From Paenibacillus sedimenti (GTDB taxonomy: Bacteria; Bacillota; Bacilli; Paenibacillales; NBRC-103111), in assembly GCF_014534655.1 (NCBI RefSeq), contig NZ_JACVVD010000004.1, positions 496,001 to 560,000 of the forward strand: DNA of 64,000 nt, written 5' to 3'. Below, one piece after another: positions 1-9,158 of the stretch. How positions within the stretch are numbered: the first letter of the stretch is position 1; each line of letters opens with the position of its first letter. The notes under the pieces are model-generated. The model had not been told where the DNA came from. It ran no database searches and saw nothing but the letters and a program-made list of their open reading frames with translations. Position numbers and translations under genes: made by a program.

Positions 1-908
1 CACGCCACTGAAGCCGCATGAAGGTTGAAGCGTTGGGGCAGCTCAAAAGCGTAAGGCTTCCCGGCCCCTTGAGCTACCGGCACCTTCCAAGCTTCCGCTA
101 GCAGGACCAGCTGCTCCAACTCCTTGCGGGCCCAATCATAGACTGCTGCATTCCTTCTTACCCCGTCCCATCCCTCTTCCATATGTAAAATGTAGGGATG
201 CGGGAGCCTCCGGACCGTGTAAAAGGTCAGTTGTTCGGCATAGTTCGCATCGCCGTTAGGAACCGCCGTGAAGACCTGTTCTTCATACCCGCCGGGGGCA
301 ACTCCGTCATGAATGCGTACCGACATGGCGACCCTACCCGATTCCCCAGGCTGAAGCAGAAGGCAATCCGGCTCCAACCGGGTTTCCATGGATTCAAAGC
401 CATAGATGGACGGACGGCAAATCACTGCTTGAACTTCCGCAGTCAGATTGGATACGGTAATTACGTAGTCAACCGTTTCGCCAGGCTCACCTGCCCTGGA
501 TAAGCGGTCTGCTTCCAGCGCGATGCGGCCCAATTTCTTCAGACGGAGGTTCCGGATGGGAAGCTCTTCTCCGCCGCTTCCGTTCAGCAGTTTGACGCTC
601 AGCCCGACCCGGGATATCATCCGCCAGAAAGCGGAGGTGAAGGCCATGCAATCGAAATGGCTAAAACCAATCTCAACAGTCGTCCAGCCACGGCCTGACA
701 CCAACACCTTCGCGGCAGCGCACTCGATATATTCCGGCCTGCCAAATTGCAGCGGGTACACCCGGGCCCCGATCTCCGCCTTCTGCCCTTCCGGCATACA
801 AATTTCAAAGGCCAATGCGTCCCAGCTTCTCCAATCCTCCGCTTGTTCATGTTCGAATACCGATTCCTGACCGGATACAAGAACTGCTTGCCGGCAAATG
901 GTTTGCAT
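1..908 (-). CDS. heparinase II/III-like protein, N-terminal part (cut by window edge)
   Basis: The reading frame is open to the left edge of the window, so only about 300 N-terminal residues are present. The visible part lines up with the N-terminal region of the 1133-residue heparinase II/III-like protein encoded at 10033-13434. Both share a GE-GETV-Y--TV-N motif, a VAPGG/MVPGG turn and an RRLPHPYI motif just before the expected alpha/alpha-toroid. The catalytic part lies outside the window. No signal peptide is seen, so the product is probably cytoplasmic. Two start codons are possible, ATG at 917 and ATG at 908. The 908 start is preferred because the GAGGGGG ribosome-binding site is 10 bases from it but only one base from 917. 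The gene lies behind the importer genes at 998-4548, after a terminator. Function as a lyase or hydrolase of uronate-containing glycans is inferred from the full-length paralogue. Confidence 0.7.
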   Translation of the reverse strand, partial: MQTICRQAVLVSGQESVFEHEQAEDWRSWDALAFEICMPEGQKAEIGARVYPLQFGRPEYIECAAAKVLVSGRGWTTVEIGFSHFDCMAFTSAFWRMISRVGLSVKLLNGSGGEELPIRNLRLKKLGRIALEADRLSRAGEPGETVDYVITVSNLTAEVQAVICRPSIYGFESMETRLEPDCLLLQPGESGRVAMSVRIHDGVAPGGYEEQVFTAVPNGDANYAEQLTFYTVRRLPHPYILHMEEGWDGVRRNAAVYDWARKELEQLVLLAEAWKVPVAQGAGKPYAFELPQRFNLHAASVA

Positions 909-943
909 CGGATTCATTCCCCCTCTTTTCGTTCAATCGCAAT

Positions 944-984
944 GAAAACCGGCCGACGGGATCCCCCCGCCGACCGGTTTTTTC
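944..984 (-). terminator. intrinsic terminator after the binding-protein gene
   Basis: An AAAACCGG...CCGGTTTT stem continues into a GC-rich section whose two mismatches become G-U pairs only in the minus-strand RNA. A short U run follows on that strand. It lies 14 bases after the stop codon of the binding-protein gene and before the partial heparinase-like gene, so it should reduce read-through into the latter. Confidence 0.7.
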
Positions 985-997
985 CATCACGTAAGGT

Positions 998-2608
998 TTA
1001 TTTGATGCCCTTATCCAGATAGTCCTGAACTTGCTTCCGAATTTCTTCACGAACCTTGTCAAGACCCAACGCTTTCAATTCTTTATTCATTTTCTCCAAA
1101 TCAGTAGGCCAATCCTTATACTGGCCGTTTTTGATCATTTGCAGGAAAGGCGTGTATTTGGAGCTGATATTGGCCGTTTCAGCTTTTACGTTGGTATTGT
1201 CGAAGATGAATTTCTTGAGCGGCGATGCGTAATAGGTATCAGCTTTCGCAGAATATTCCAAATACTTTTTGCTCATATCGTCCAATGTATCAGGGATTCG
1301 GATCATATTCGGGTTCCAGGACAATTCGTAACCAGGGAAGACGTAGCTCTTGGAATCATCCAACAGCTTAATCTGGTTATCGCCGACGGGCTCCCAATGT
1401 TTCCCTTTGATACCGTGTTCGAAGAGGTCATGATTCTCCCGGCTTGAGAACAACCAATCAAAGAATTTCATGGTTCTCTCCACGTTTTTGGAGGTAGCTG
1501 GAATCGCAATATTGTTGTTTGCTTTATAGTTGGTGTCGATGGACTTCGGCTTCATTTCAGTAATGCCTGGGGTATACACGAAATATTCCAGATCCGCCGA
1601 AGAGTTCGCATCCTTCAGTTTCTTGCGGTCCGCAGCGAAGGAAGAGATGGTGCCCTCATAGGAAGCCGCTTTACCGGACATGAAGTAGGACTTGCCGTCT
1701 TTTTGACTGAGCACGTCTTTCTCCAGATACTTGGTCCATTCCACATACTTGTCATACTCCGGATAGGATGTTTTAAGTGTGTTGAACGGCGCAGGCAGTT
1801 TGGCATATTCCGATGCAGGGTCGCCGATCGCGACTATATTCAGCACTTTCTTCAGGTCATCCGACAATTGAACTTTGAAGTCTACCCCGGAAACCCCGAC
1901 CGATTGGATGGTGTCCTTCGGAGGAATCATTCCACCATGAATCATGTAGAATCCACGGACGCCTCCCAGAGCAAGCGGGGTCAACCCTTTCTCCTTCTCC
2001 AGGATAATATCATAGAACTTTTCCAGATCCGCATAGCTTTTAATAGGCGCAAGCCCGTATTTCTCACGGAGATCCTTACGAATGTAGATAACATCGAGAT
2101 CCTTGAAGTATTGGGTCAAAGGAATCGTATACAAATGCCCGTCATAACGCTTGTTGGCCTCGATAAACTCCGGTGGGAACGCCTTTTTCAAGCCTGGATA
2201 CGCATCGTTGTTGAAGTATTTGTCGAGCTGCACATACGCGCCCTGCGGGACAAGCTCCTTCAGGTTCATGAATTCCGCATCGAATACGAAATCCGCCTCT
2301 TCCCCCGCCGCCATCATCAGTTTAACCTTCTGTTTGTGGTCGGTCACCGGATTCCATTTAATATCAAGCTTGGTATTCAACGTATCCTTAGTGCGTTTCT
2401 CGAATTCCGCCAGTATGGCTTGCATGTCCGCCGGTACGTCACCCCACAGCATACCTTTCAGGGTTACCGGCTCAAGGGGCTTTGCCGAAGCTGCGCCTGC
2501 GGATGCGGCGGGGGAATTCGCCGCTTCTTGGTCACTTTTTCCGCAAGCGACGGTCGATCCTACCAGTGCAATGGACAATAATGCGGTTGCCAAACGTTTC
2601 ACTTTCAT
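998..2608 (-). CDS. extracellular sugar-binding lipoprotein (LplA type, 536 aa)
   Basis: This is the solute-binding protein of a CUT1-type sugar ABC importer. It starts with a lipoprotein signal ending in a lipobox with Cys22 (TVAC), followed by an Ala/Ser-rich linker typical of membrane-tethered binding proteins. At 536 residues it belongs to the long LplA-type group that pairs with LplB/LplC-type permeases, rather than the roughly 430-residue maltose-type group. The two permease genes lie immediately upstream on the same strand, giving the order permease, permease, binding protein. A terminator follows the gene. The neighbouring GH127-type and heparinase-like genes suggest a plant or glycosaminoglycan-like oligosaccharide as ligand, but the ligand itself cannot be read from the sequence. 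Confidence 0.9.
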   Translation of the reverse strand: MKVKRLATALLSIALVGSTVACGKSDQEAANSPAASAGAASAKPLEPVTLKGMLWGDVPADMQAILAEFEKRTKDTLNTKLDIKWNPVTDHKQKVKLMMAAGEEADFVFDAEFMNLKELVPQGAYVQLDKYFNNDAYPGLKKAFPPEFIEANKRYDGHLYTIPLTQYFKDLDVIYIRKDLREKYGLAPIKSYADLEKFYDIILEKEKGLTPLALGGVRGFYMIHGGMIPPKDTIQSVGVSGVDFKVQLSDDLKKVLNIVAIGDPASEYAKLPAPFNTLKTSYPEYDKYVEWTKYLEKDVLSQKDGKSYFMSGKAASYEGTISSFAADRKKLKDANSSADLEYFVYTPGITEMKPKSIDTNYKANNNIAIPATSKNVERTMKFFDWLFSSRENHDLFEHGIKGKHWEPVGDNQIKLLDDSKSYVFPGYELSWNPNMIRIPDTLDDMSKKYLEYSAKADTYYASPLKKFIFDNTNVKAETANISSKYTPFLQMIKNGQYKDWPTDLEKMNKELKALGLDKVREEIRKQVQDYLDKGIK

Positions 2609-2665
2609 GTTGTTCCTCCCTTTTTGTGATCACTAGCTTCTATACTAAACCGCCTGCCGGCGGGA

Positions 2666-3547
2666 TTAGCCTTTGATCGCACCGACCATGAGACCTTTCA
2701 TGAAATACTTCTGCAGGAACGGGTATAAGAAAACGATCGGACCGATCGTAACGACAGTGGTAGCCAACCGAACCGTCATGGTCGGCCGAATAAAGTTGGG
2801 AATGTTCACATCAGACGAGATCTGAATGATGAAATCCATGTTGGTCATGATGCGCTGAATCAAATATTGAAGCGGATACAGATCCTTGTCGTTGATATAC
2901 AGGACGGCGTCGAACCACTTGTTCCAATAGCCCAAGGCATAGAACAAACCGATGGTGGCAATGGCCGGTAGCGAGATTGGCAGAATGATTCGGAACAGGA
3001 TATATGCGTCGTTGGCTCCATCCATTTTCGCGGACTCCGCGATGGAATCGTCGATGGAGGCGAAAAAATTTCGCAGCAAGAACATATTCCATGCGCTGAG
3101 CATGCTGGGGATGATAAGTACCCAAATCGTATCTTTCATGTCCAAATACTTGGAGATCAAAAGGTAAGAGGCTACCAAGCCCCCATGGAACAGCACGGTG
3201 AAGTAGACATAGAATGCAATATGATTGCGGTATTTCATGGACTTGACCGATAAGGCGTAAGCGAGTGCGCTGGTTAAGATCATAGACATGGCCGTTCCGG
3301 CCAGTGTGATGAATGTCGTAACCCCATAAGCCCGGTAAATAGTATTATCGGCGAAAATTAGCTTATAAGCTTCGAGGCTGAAATCCGTTGGCCAGAACGT
3401 ATATCCGCTCCGGACGATGGACGCCTCGCTGGCGAAAGAGCTGGCCACAACGGACCAGAAGGGCATCAGACAATAAACGGAGAACAGGCCAATCGCGATA
3501 TAAAATGCGGCTATCAGCAGCCGGTCCGAAAAGCTTTCCTTGATCAT
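2666..3547 (-). CDS. sugar ABC transporter permease (LplC/YtcP type)
   Basis: A 293-residue integral membrane protein with about six hydrophobic segments. It carries the cytoplasmic EAA loop (ESAKMDGAND followed by an ILP turn) that docks the ATPase in CUT1 sugar importers. The C-terminus ends in the FMKGLMVGAIKG-type tail typical of the second permease of LplB/LplC pairs. It sits 20 bases downstream of the first permease and 57 bases upstream of the binding-protein gene, so the three are probably co-transcribed. No ATPase gene is nearby. A shared MsmX-like ATPase encoded elsewhere is expected, which is a known arrangement in Bacillota. Confidence 0.9.
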   Translation of the reverse strand: MIKESFSDRLLIAAFYIAIGLFSVYCLMPFWSVVASSFASEASIVRSGYTFWPTDFSLEAYKLIFADNTIYRAYGVTTFITLAGTAMSMILTSALAYALSVKSMKYRNHIAFYVYFTVLFHGGLVASYLLISKYLDMKDTIWVLIIPSMLSAWNMFLLRNFFASIDDSIAESAKMDGANDAYILFRIILPISLPAIATIGLFYALGYWNKWFDAVLYINDKDLYPLQYLIQRIMTNMDFIIQISSDVNIPNFIRPTMTVRLATTVVTIGPIVFLYPFLQKYFMKGLMVGAIKG

Positions 3548-3567
3548 GGCAACAAATCCCTTCCCTT

Positions 3568-4548
3568 TTAGAAAATAGCGGAGTCCGGAGCAACCTTCTT
3601 CGCGATGGCATTGACGCTGACGACAAGAATGAAGCCTACAACGGATTGCAGGAATCCGATGGCGGCGGACATGCTCATATCCCCGAGCTCCATCATGCCG
3701 CGGAACACATACGTGTCAATGACATCCGTGGTCGGGTACAAAGGCGGATTGCTCCCGATAATGGCATAGATCATGCCGAAGTCGCCATTGAAGATACCGC
3801 CTACAGCCAAAATCAAGAGCAGAATGACGGTAGGCCTGAGCAAAGGCAGCGTAATGTAGCGGATTTTCTGGAACCGGCTGGCTCCGTCTATGGAGGCTGA
3901 TTCGTAGATCTCCGGATTAATTCCGGAAATGGTCGCCATATACACGATGGAGCCAAAGCCTGCACCATGCCAAATTTTCAACAATACCAGAATGAAAGGC
4001 CAATACTTAGGCGACGAAAGAAATTTGATCGGTTCTACCCCGAACATGGAGAGAATCTGATTGATGAAGCCGCCGTCTGTCGCCACAAATGCCATGACGA
4101 ACATAGCAACCACGGTCCAAGATAAGAAATGCGGCAATATCATGACCGATTGGGTGATTTTCTTATACCACTTCCCGCCCATCTCCGTTACCATAATCGC
4201 GATGGCCACAGCGGCAAGCGTATTGAAAGCGATAAAGAGTACGTTCAAAAATACGGTATTGGTCACGATCCGGATCCAATCATCCGATTGGAAGAAAAAC
4301 TTGAAGTTTTTTAAGCCGACAAACTCACTTCCGGTAATTCCCTTCATGACTTTAAAATCCTGAAAGGCGATGACGATCCCGCCCATCGGCAAATAGGCGA
4401 AGATAAAGAACCATATCATGCCCGGCAGCGCCAGGAAATACAAAAATTTGTTTCTGTACAGTTCATAAAAAAATACCCCGATCAAGCTTCGTTTTTTTCT
4501 GTAAGGCTGGTACAGCTGCTCGGGACGGCTAATAGCGGTTTCATTCAT
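3568..4548 (-). CDS. sugar ABC transporter permease (LplB type)
   Basis: First permease of a CUT1 importer, 326 residues. A cytoplasmic N-terminal tail with KKRS basic residues precedes six predicted membrane segments starting near residue 36. The EAA loop reads IYESASIDGAS with a downstream LP turn. The start has an AAGGAGG ribosome-binding site. It is the first of three importer genes on the minus strand. The regulator gene at 4735-7038 lies upstream and ends in a hairpin, so the importer probably has its own promoter in the 186-base gap, although no clear promoter boxes were found there. Confidence 0.9.
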   Translation of the reverse strand: MNETAISRPEQLYQPYRKKRSLIGVFFYELYRNKFLYFLALPGMIWFFIFAYLPMGGIVIAFQDFKVMKGITGSEFVGLKNFKFFFQSDDWIRIVTNTVFLNVLFIAFNTLAAVAIAIMVTEMGGKWYKKITQSVMILPHFLSWTVVAMFVMAFVATDGGFINQILSMFGVEPIKFLSSPKYWPFILVLLKIWHGAGFGSIVYMATISGINPEIYESASIDGASRFQKIRYITLPLLRPTVILLLILAVGGIFNGDFGMIYAIIGSNPPLYPTTDVIDTYVFRGMMELGDMSMSAAIGFLQSVVGFILVVSVNAIAKKVAPDSAIF

Positions 4549-4711
4549 CCTGATCCTCCTTCAAGTTCGTGGCTTGTTTATGGTGTGAGTCCACAATACC
4601 TTCGGACTACCTATATAGAAAAGCTCAAAATCCGGATAAAAAGCCCGATTTTCGCGAAACAGAAGGGTATAAAAATCAATCATCGGATCAAAACTTGCGA
4701 AAATAAAACGA

Positions 4712-4748
4712 GGAAACCCCCTTTTTCCTTGGAATTAGGGGGTTTTCC
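4712..4748 (-). terminator. intrinsic terminator overlapping the end of the regulator gene
   Basis: A GGAAAACCCCC / GGGGGTTTCC hairpin on the minus strand starts within the last codons of the regulator gene and includes its TAA in the loop side. A T-rich stretch follows. Confidence 0.6.
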
Positions 4749-7038
4749 GGAAATGGTCCGGCGTCTTGCCGTTATATTTTTTAAAGGAAATATAAAAATA
4801 CTTCGTGTTATCAAATCCGACTAACTCCCCGATTTTATTGGCCGGCAGGTCCGTGGTCAGCAGCAGCTCCTTCGCTTTTTCAAACCGGTTATCGCTTATA
4901 TATTGGTTTAAGGAGATTCCGGTGATATCTTTAAAGACCTTTCTCATATAATTCACCGATAGCCCGGCCACCTCCACCAAAGCTTCGACTGTCAAATTCG
5001 GGTCCGCATAGTGGTCATGAATGTAATTCTTCAGCTTGTCCACGATCATCACATTTTTCTGGGACGATTGTTTGTCACGCATGCTGATTGCCGTCTCGCA
5101 GAGCCCCGCGAACCATTCCTCCATCTGGTCCATCGTTTCCCACTTATACAGCTGTTGCCCTAAGGAACCGATATCCGTGCTGAGTCCGCTTAAATCCCCG
5201 GAAGCCATGGATTTGGCGGTCCGGTTGACGGTAAACAGCAATTGATTCAAGAGCAGCATCATCTCATCGAAGGAAGCCCTGCGGATGGTATGGAAATAGT
5301 CCTTCAACGCGAGATTCGTTTTCACCGGATCCCCAAGCTTCATGCTGTCCGCCACTTGTTTCTCCATGGTGGACGACAGCTGGTCCTGAACGGGTTCGCG
5401 GCTTTCTTCGATATCATCGGGGATAAGGCACCGCCGTCCGAATGCCAACCGGTATCGGGAGGCATTATATGCGGATTGCCAGGACAACGGGACCTGCTGC
5501 AGCCCGGAAGCATATTGGCCGACGGCGGCGGAGACGCTAAGCTTCAAATAACGTTCCGTATTCGCCTGGATTTCCCTTAAAAGGTGATGAAGCTCCGGCT
5601 CCATTCCCTCCGGCTTTAAGAACAGGATCACAACCCGGCCCTCTCCCCCATCGTAGCTGAAAGTTCGAAAACCAGGTGCCCCAAGCTCCTCGGCAATATT
5701 GGTCACAGCGTATTTCAGCAATGCCAGGTCGTTCGGACTGTACTCACCGGCCAGTTCCTCGTACGAGTCCAGCCTGAGCATGCATACCTGAAAGCCGGAG
5801 GTCTGGAATTCGATGCCCGCCTGGGACAGCCTCCCGGCCATTTCGGACTCGCTGCTCCATCCCCCCGTTGTCAGCTGCCGGAGCGCCTCCCGCTTTTCGG
5901 TATATTGATATCCGGCCACACTGATCTGCAAATCTTGCACTTTTCTCTCCAAATAACGGAACGCCCCGGACAACAAGTCATACTCGCTGACCGCCCGGCC
6001 TACCTCTTCCTGGTCCGGAGTTTTGCTAATATTTTTGATCAACCGTTGGATCGGACCGTAAATCATGCGGGTAAAGAAGAAGCCGCTCATCGAAACGATG
6101 GCCAGCATCACGGCCGTTACGGTAAGAATATACCGTTTGATCACGTTTACCTTGCTTAGCAAAGTTTCGTAATTAACGTCGCCCACGAATATCCAGCCCA
6201 GACTGTCGGACTTGATATAGAAGAAACGGTGGCTCTTGCCGTCCTGCTCGGCTTCAATCGTCCCTCTGGGCGAATCGGAACGAAGAATGGTCTTGATCAC
6301 CTCGACGTTGGATAGATCCGCATCCATTTTCTTATTATCCGTATGGGAGATGACCACGCCTTGACGGTTCAGTATCATCGATTGGAAGGACTTGCTGCCC
6401 GCTCCGTTCATCATCATATTCTGAAGCACTTGCTGATCCAGGTTCAGGATCATGGCGCCGTTCGTTGCTTTGTCCTCCCGGGTGCTCAGGTAAGCCACAG
6501 AGATCAGATTGCCGTCAAAGGGCTTCGTATCGTGTACAAAAGACGTATGTCTGGGGATGAAGATGCTGTCCCGCAAGGTCTGGGTATTCTCCAGAAGCTG
6601 AAGAATCTGTTGGTCGTAAAATTCACTAAACGGTCTGACGGTTGTCAGCGAAGAAAAGACCAGCTTATGCCGGGTATTCACCAAATAAACGGAGTGAACC
6701 ATCGGATTGGTCACCGTTAAGTCAGTCAGCTTCGCGCCGATTCGTCCCATCATCGCCGTATCAAATTCGTTGCCATAGAAGCCCGCCTGAATGTCTGGCG
6801 ATGCGTATGCGTTTGCAAAATGCTGGTAAGTAGAATTGATCAGGATATTGGCCGTATTGTAGGACTGTTCAATGGCCCGATCCGTCGATATGGTCAGTTC
6901 CTCCTTCAAATTCTCGGAAACCTTGGACGTGATAACAATCGTCAGAACACCGATGACCAGCAAACCGACGAAGAGATAAGATAAGATGATCCGGATCAGC
7001 AGATTCTTCTTGAGCAAAAACATTTTGACGGTATGCAT
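4735..7038 (-). CDS. membrane-anchored AraC-family regulator (767 aa)
   Basis: A one-component sensor-regulator. Two membrane segments (about residues 14-36 and 303-325) bracket an extracellular sensor region of the Cache type. A cytoplasmic linker with predicted helices follows, and the C-terminal hundred residues form an AraC double helix-turn-helix (from about residue 662, with the FDNTKYFYISFKKYNGKTP signature). This layout is common in Paenibacillus next to LplABC-type importers and normally activates the adjacent sugar operon when a sugar signal is sensed outside. The start has a GAGGG site six bases upstream. It lies between the GH127-type gene and the importer genes, so it probably controls both. 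The inducer is unknown. Confidence 0.88.
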   Translation of the reverse strand: MHTVKMFLLKKNLLIRIILSYLFVGLLVIGVLTIVITSKVSENLKEELTISTDRAIEQSYNTANILINSTYQHFANAYASPDIQAGFYGNEFDTAMMGRIGAKLTDLTVTNPMVHSVYLVNTRHKLVFSSLTTVRPFSEFYDQQILQLLENTQTLRDSIFIPRHTSFVHDTKPFDGNLISVAYLSTREDKATNGAMILNLDQQVLQNMMMNGAGSKSFQSMILNRQGVVISHTDNKKMDADLSNVEVIKTILRSDSPRGTIEAEQDGKSHRFFYIKSDSLGWIFVGDVNYETLLSKVNVIKRYILTVTAVMLAIVSMSGFFFTRMIYGPIQRLIKNISKTPDQEEVGRAVSEYDLLSGAFRYLERKVQDLQISVAGYQYTEKREALRQLTTGGWSSESEMAGRLSQAGIEFQTSGFQVCMLRLDSYEELAGEYSPNDLALLKYAVTNIAEELGAPGFRTFSYDGGEGRVVILFLKPEGMEPELHHLLREIQANTERYLKLSVSAAVGQYASGLQQVPLSWQSAYNASRYRLAFGRRCLIPDDIEESREPVQDQLSSTMEKQVADSMKLGDPVKTNLALKDYFHTIRRASFDEMMLLLNQLLFTVNRTAKSMASGDLSGLSTDIGSLGQQLYKWETMDQMEEWFAGLCETAISMRDKQSSQKNVMIVDKLKNYIHDHYADPNLTVEALVEVAGLSVNYMRKVFKDITGISLNQYISDNRFEKAKELLLTTDLPANKIGELVGFDNTKYFYISFKKYNGKTPDHFRKTP

Positions 7039-7130
7039 CGGATCCCTCGCTTCGTAAAATGTGGTGCCTATTATTATGAAAAGGATATCATGCTTGGGTA
7101 TGCGCTTTTTTATGTTCGAAGTGCGGTTTT

Positions 7131-9017
7131 TTAAGATTTTGGGACAACCGGGAAATAAACGGTATAAGCTTCATCCTTCACTTCATATAGCGGGATGAAC
7201 CGGAACCCGGCTTCTTGCCCCCGAGTGCGGTAATAGCCGGCGTTCCACCAGCTGTGATTCCGTTCGCGGTCCGGCACCAGGATGGTTGCCGGTTCTTCCG
7301 GATTGCCGACGAGCTGGCGTTCGTCATCCACAAGACCCGCCAAAACAATGGGGCCGTCCATGAAGGCCACCGTATCCGGCCATCCGGGCAACGTCTCAGC
7401 CATTAGGGATTTGGGCAGCTCCACCCGGACCGTGTCGCCGGATTGCCACTGGCGCCGGATCGAACAGTAAGAGGTTGGCGGGAAGGAGCCTTCGACCCGT
7501 TCCCCGTTTACGGCTATGACTGGGGAGCCTTTCATCCACCACGGCATTCGAAGCTTCAAGGTGAACTCCACTCCTCGGCTGCACCCAAGGGTAAGGGTAT
7601 AGCTGAAACGGTCGGGACGCTGTGCCGGAATGGCGGGAACATGTACCTTCGTGATGACCTCCATCCCTTCCACGTTCCAATTGCTTAGCGGATAAACTGC
7701 ATGTTGTCCGTCTTGTTTCAAGCAGATGCATATATCCGTTCCTCGTGCTTGTACATTGATCTCGGAAGGAATCCATTGATTTACAGCTATCCCATCATCA
7801 TGCTCCATGTATACCGGATGCTCATAGGAGGCGTTCGCCTGGATGAGCGTGCCGTGGCAGCACCAAAAATGCCGGGTGGGCGAACCCCACTTCTTGCGGC
7901 TGCCTGCGCCAATCCCCAAGAAATAGGAAATCATTCCCGTCTCCCCATGCTGGTGGGCCAATACCCCGTTAATAAATCTCCGTTCCCAATAATCCCCGTA
8001 CGCCGGGTCTCCCGTCCAGCGGAGCAGCACTTGGGCCAGTCTCATCATGTTGTAGTTGCAGCAATGCTCCTGCCCTACGCCCATCCGGGCTGCGAAGCCT
8101 CCTGAAGGCATCCAGAGCTCCCCGTCATCCCCGGCGCCGGTGCAGACATATCCCCGTTTGCTTACCGCACAGCTCCAGAAAGCTTCCACGATTCTGCGGA
8201 AACGGTCGTCGTCTGTCACTTCCCACGCCCGGGCGGCGCCCAATATCTCCGGAATTTGGGTATTGGCATGTTTGTTTGTCAGTACATCCGTCCCTTCCAG
8301 CAGAGCGTCAAAGAAACGCCGGCGGTCGTAGCGGTAGATTAACTCTTTGTGCTCCGGTCGGCCAGTGATCCCATAGAGGTCCGCCCAGATTTCAAGCATT
8401 CCCCCCGTCTCCATATCCAGCAGTTCATCCATCTTTTCCCGGCTGAAGCGGCCTGTCCAGCGGTGGAACCAGGACGCCATGCCTATAGCAATGTCCAGAG
8501 CTTGGGTATTTCCTGCAACGGTGTACATGTCGAGAAGACCCATGAACAGTTTATGGACCGTATAGTGAGGAGCCCATACCCATTTGCCGCCGGCCACCCG
8601 GTGCATGAACGATTCGGGGAATGCTGCCAGCCATTCTCCTCCGTTTTCCCGCTGGCACTTGGCCAATTCGCCTACAATGTGATCGGCTTTGGACTTGACT
8701 ATCTTATCGTCCTTCTGCGCATAAATCCGTGCCGCCGCCGACAGCCAATGCCCCATCATATGGCCTCGCAACTCGCAGGTGACGGATTCCCAGCCCCAAT
8801 GCCAAGTCTCCGGACCGTCTAAATTCGTTGTTGTGGCGCTTGTGGTTCCGCCGTTGCCGCTGTAGCTCCATAGACCTGCCTCCATGTAAAAGCTGCGTAA
8901 AAGATTCTGGCTGGATAAGCTCATGACGTATTGTTTGTTCAATTCGTATCGGTTCCTAAGCGGGCCGGATGACAGCTTTACAGCTCCGGAAGGATATTCT
9001 TTCATAACCGGATTCAT
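7131..9017 (-). CDS. GH127/DUF1680-type glycoside hydrolase (628 aa)
   Basis: A beta-L-arabinofuranosidase-like enzyme with an (alpha/alpha)6 barrel and a C-terminal beta-sandwich. The zinc/cysteine centre of the family is visible as Glu317-x-Cys319 and Cys386-Cys387 (HFWCCHGT), where one of the paired cysteines is the nucleophile in characterised members. It also carries the RGHMMGHWLSA and YTVHKLFMGL motifs of the DUF1680 group. There is no signal peptide, so it is probably cytoplasmic and acts on imported oligosaccharides. It is transcribed towards the regulator and importer genes, 92 bases away. Sequence around the active site differs clearly from the other two GH127-type proteins of this window, so the substrate may not be an arabinofuranoside. 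Confidence 0.85.
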   Translation of the reverse strand: MNPVMKEYPSGAVKLSSGPLRNRYELNKQYVMSLSSQNLLRSFYMEAGLWSYSGNGGTTSATTTNLDGPETWHWGWESVTCELRGHMMGHWLSAAARIYAQKDDKIVKSKADHIVGELAKCQRENGGEWLAAFPESFMHRVAGGKWVWAPHYTVHKLFMGLLDMYTVAGNTQALDIAIGMASWFHRWTGRFSREKMDELLDMETGGMLEIWADLYGITGRPEHKELIYRYDRRRFFDALLEGTDVLTNKHANTQIPEILGAARAWEVTDDDRFRRIVEAFWSCAVSKRGYVCTGAGDDGELWMPSGGFAARMGVGQEHCCNYNMMRLAQVLLRWTGDPAYGDYWERRFINGVLAHQHGETGMISYFLGIGAGSRKKWGSPTRHFWCCHGTLIQANASYEHPVYMEHDDGIAVNQWIPSEINVQARGTDICICLKQDGQHAVYPLSNWNVEGMEVITKVHVPAIPAQRPDRFSYTLTLGCSRGVEFTLKLRMPWWMKGSPVIAVNGERVEGSFPPTSYCSIRRQWQSGDTVRVELPKSLMAETLPGWPDTVAFMDGPIVLAGLVDDERQLVGNPEEPATILVPDRERNHSWWNAGYYRTRGQEAGFRFIPLYEVKDEAYTVYFPVVPKS

Positions 9018-9119
9018 GGTTAGGGTTCCTCCTTTTTTGTGTGTTCACAAAGAAATTGTAACTCCAATAATAAGAAGGAAACATACACGGCGTTTGGGAA
9101 TACCTATATTATTTTTGGG

Positions 9120-9128
9120 TGGTATAAT
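9120..9128 (+). promoter_or_regulatory. extended -10 promoter element
   Basis: TGGTATAAT matches the extended -10 form TGnTATAAT. It lies 30 bases upstream of the AraC-type gene at 9159. No good -35 box is seen at 16-18 bases, which fits an extended -10 promoter. Confidence 0.55.
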
Positions 9129-9158
9129 GGGGGTAAAATATGAATGGGGGGTATCGGC

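Noticed and set aside
1703..2581. Long plus-strand open frame opposite the binding-protein gene
   Set aside because: It lies wholly antisense to a clear lipoprotein gene, has no ribosome-binding site or family signature, and its length reflects the codon bias of the real gene.
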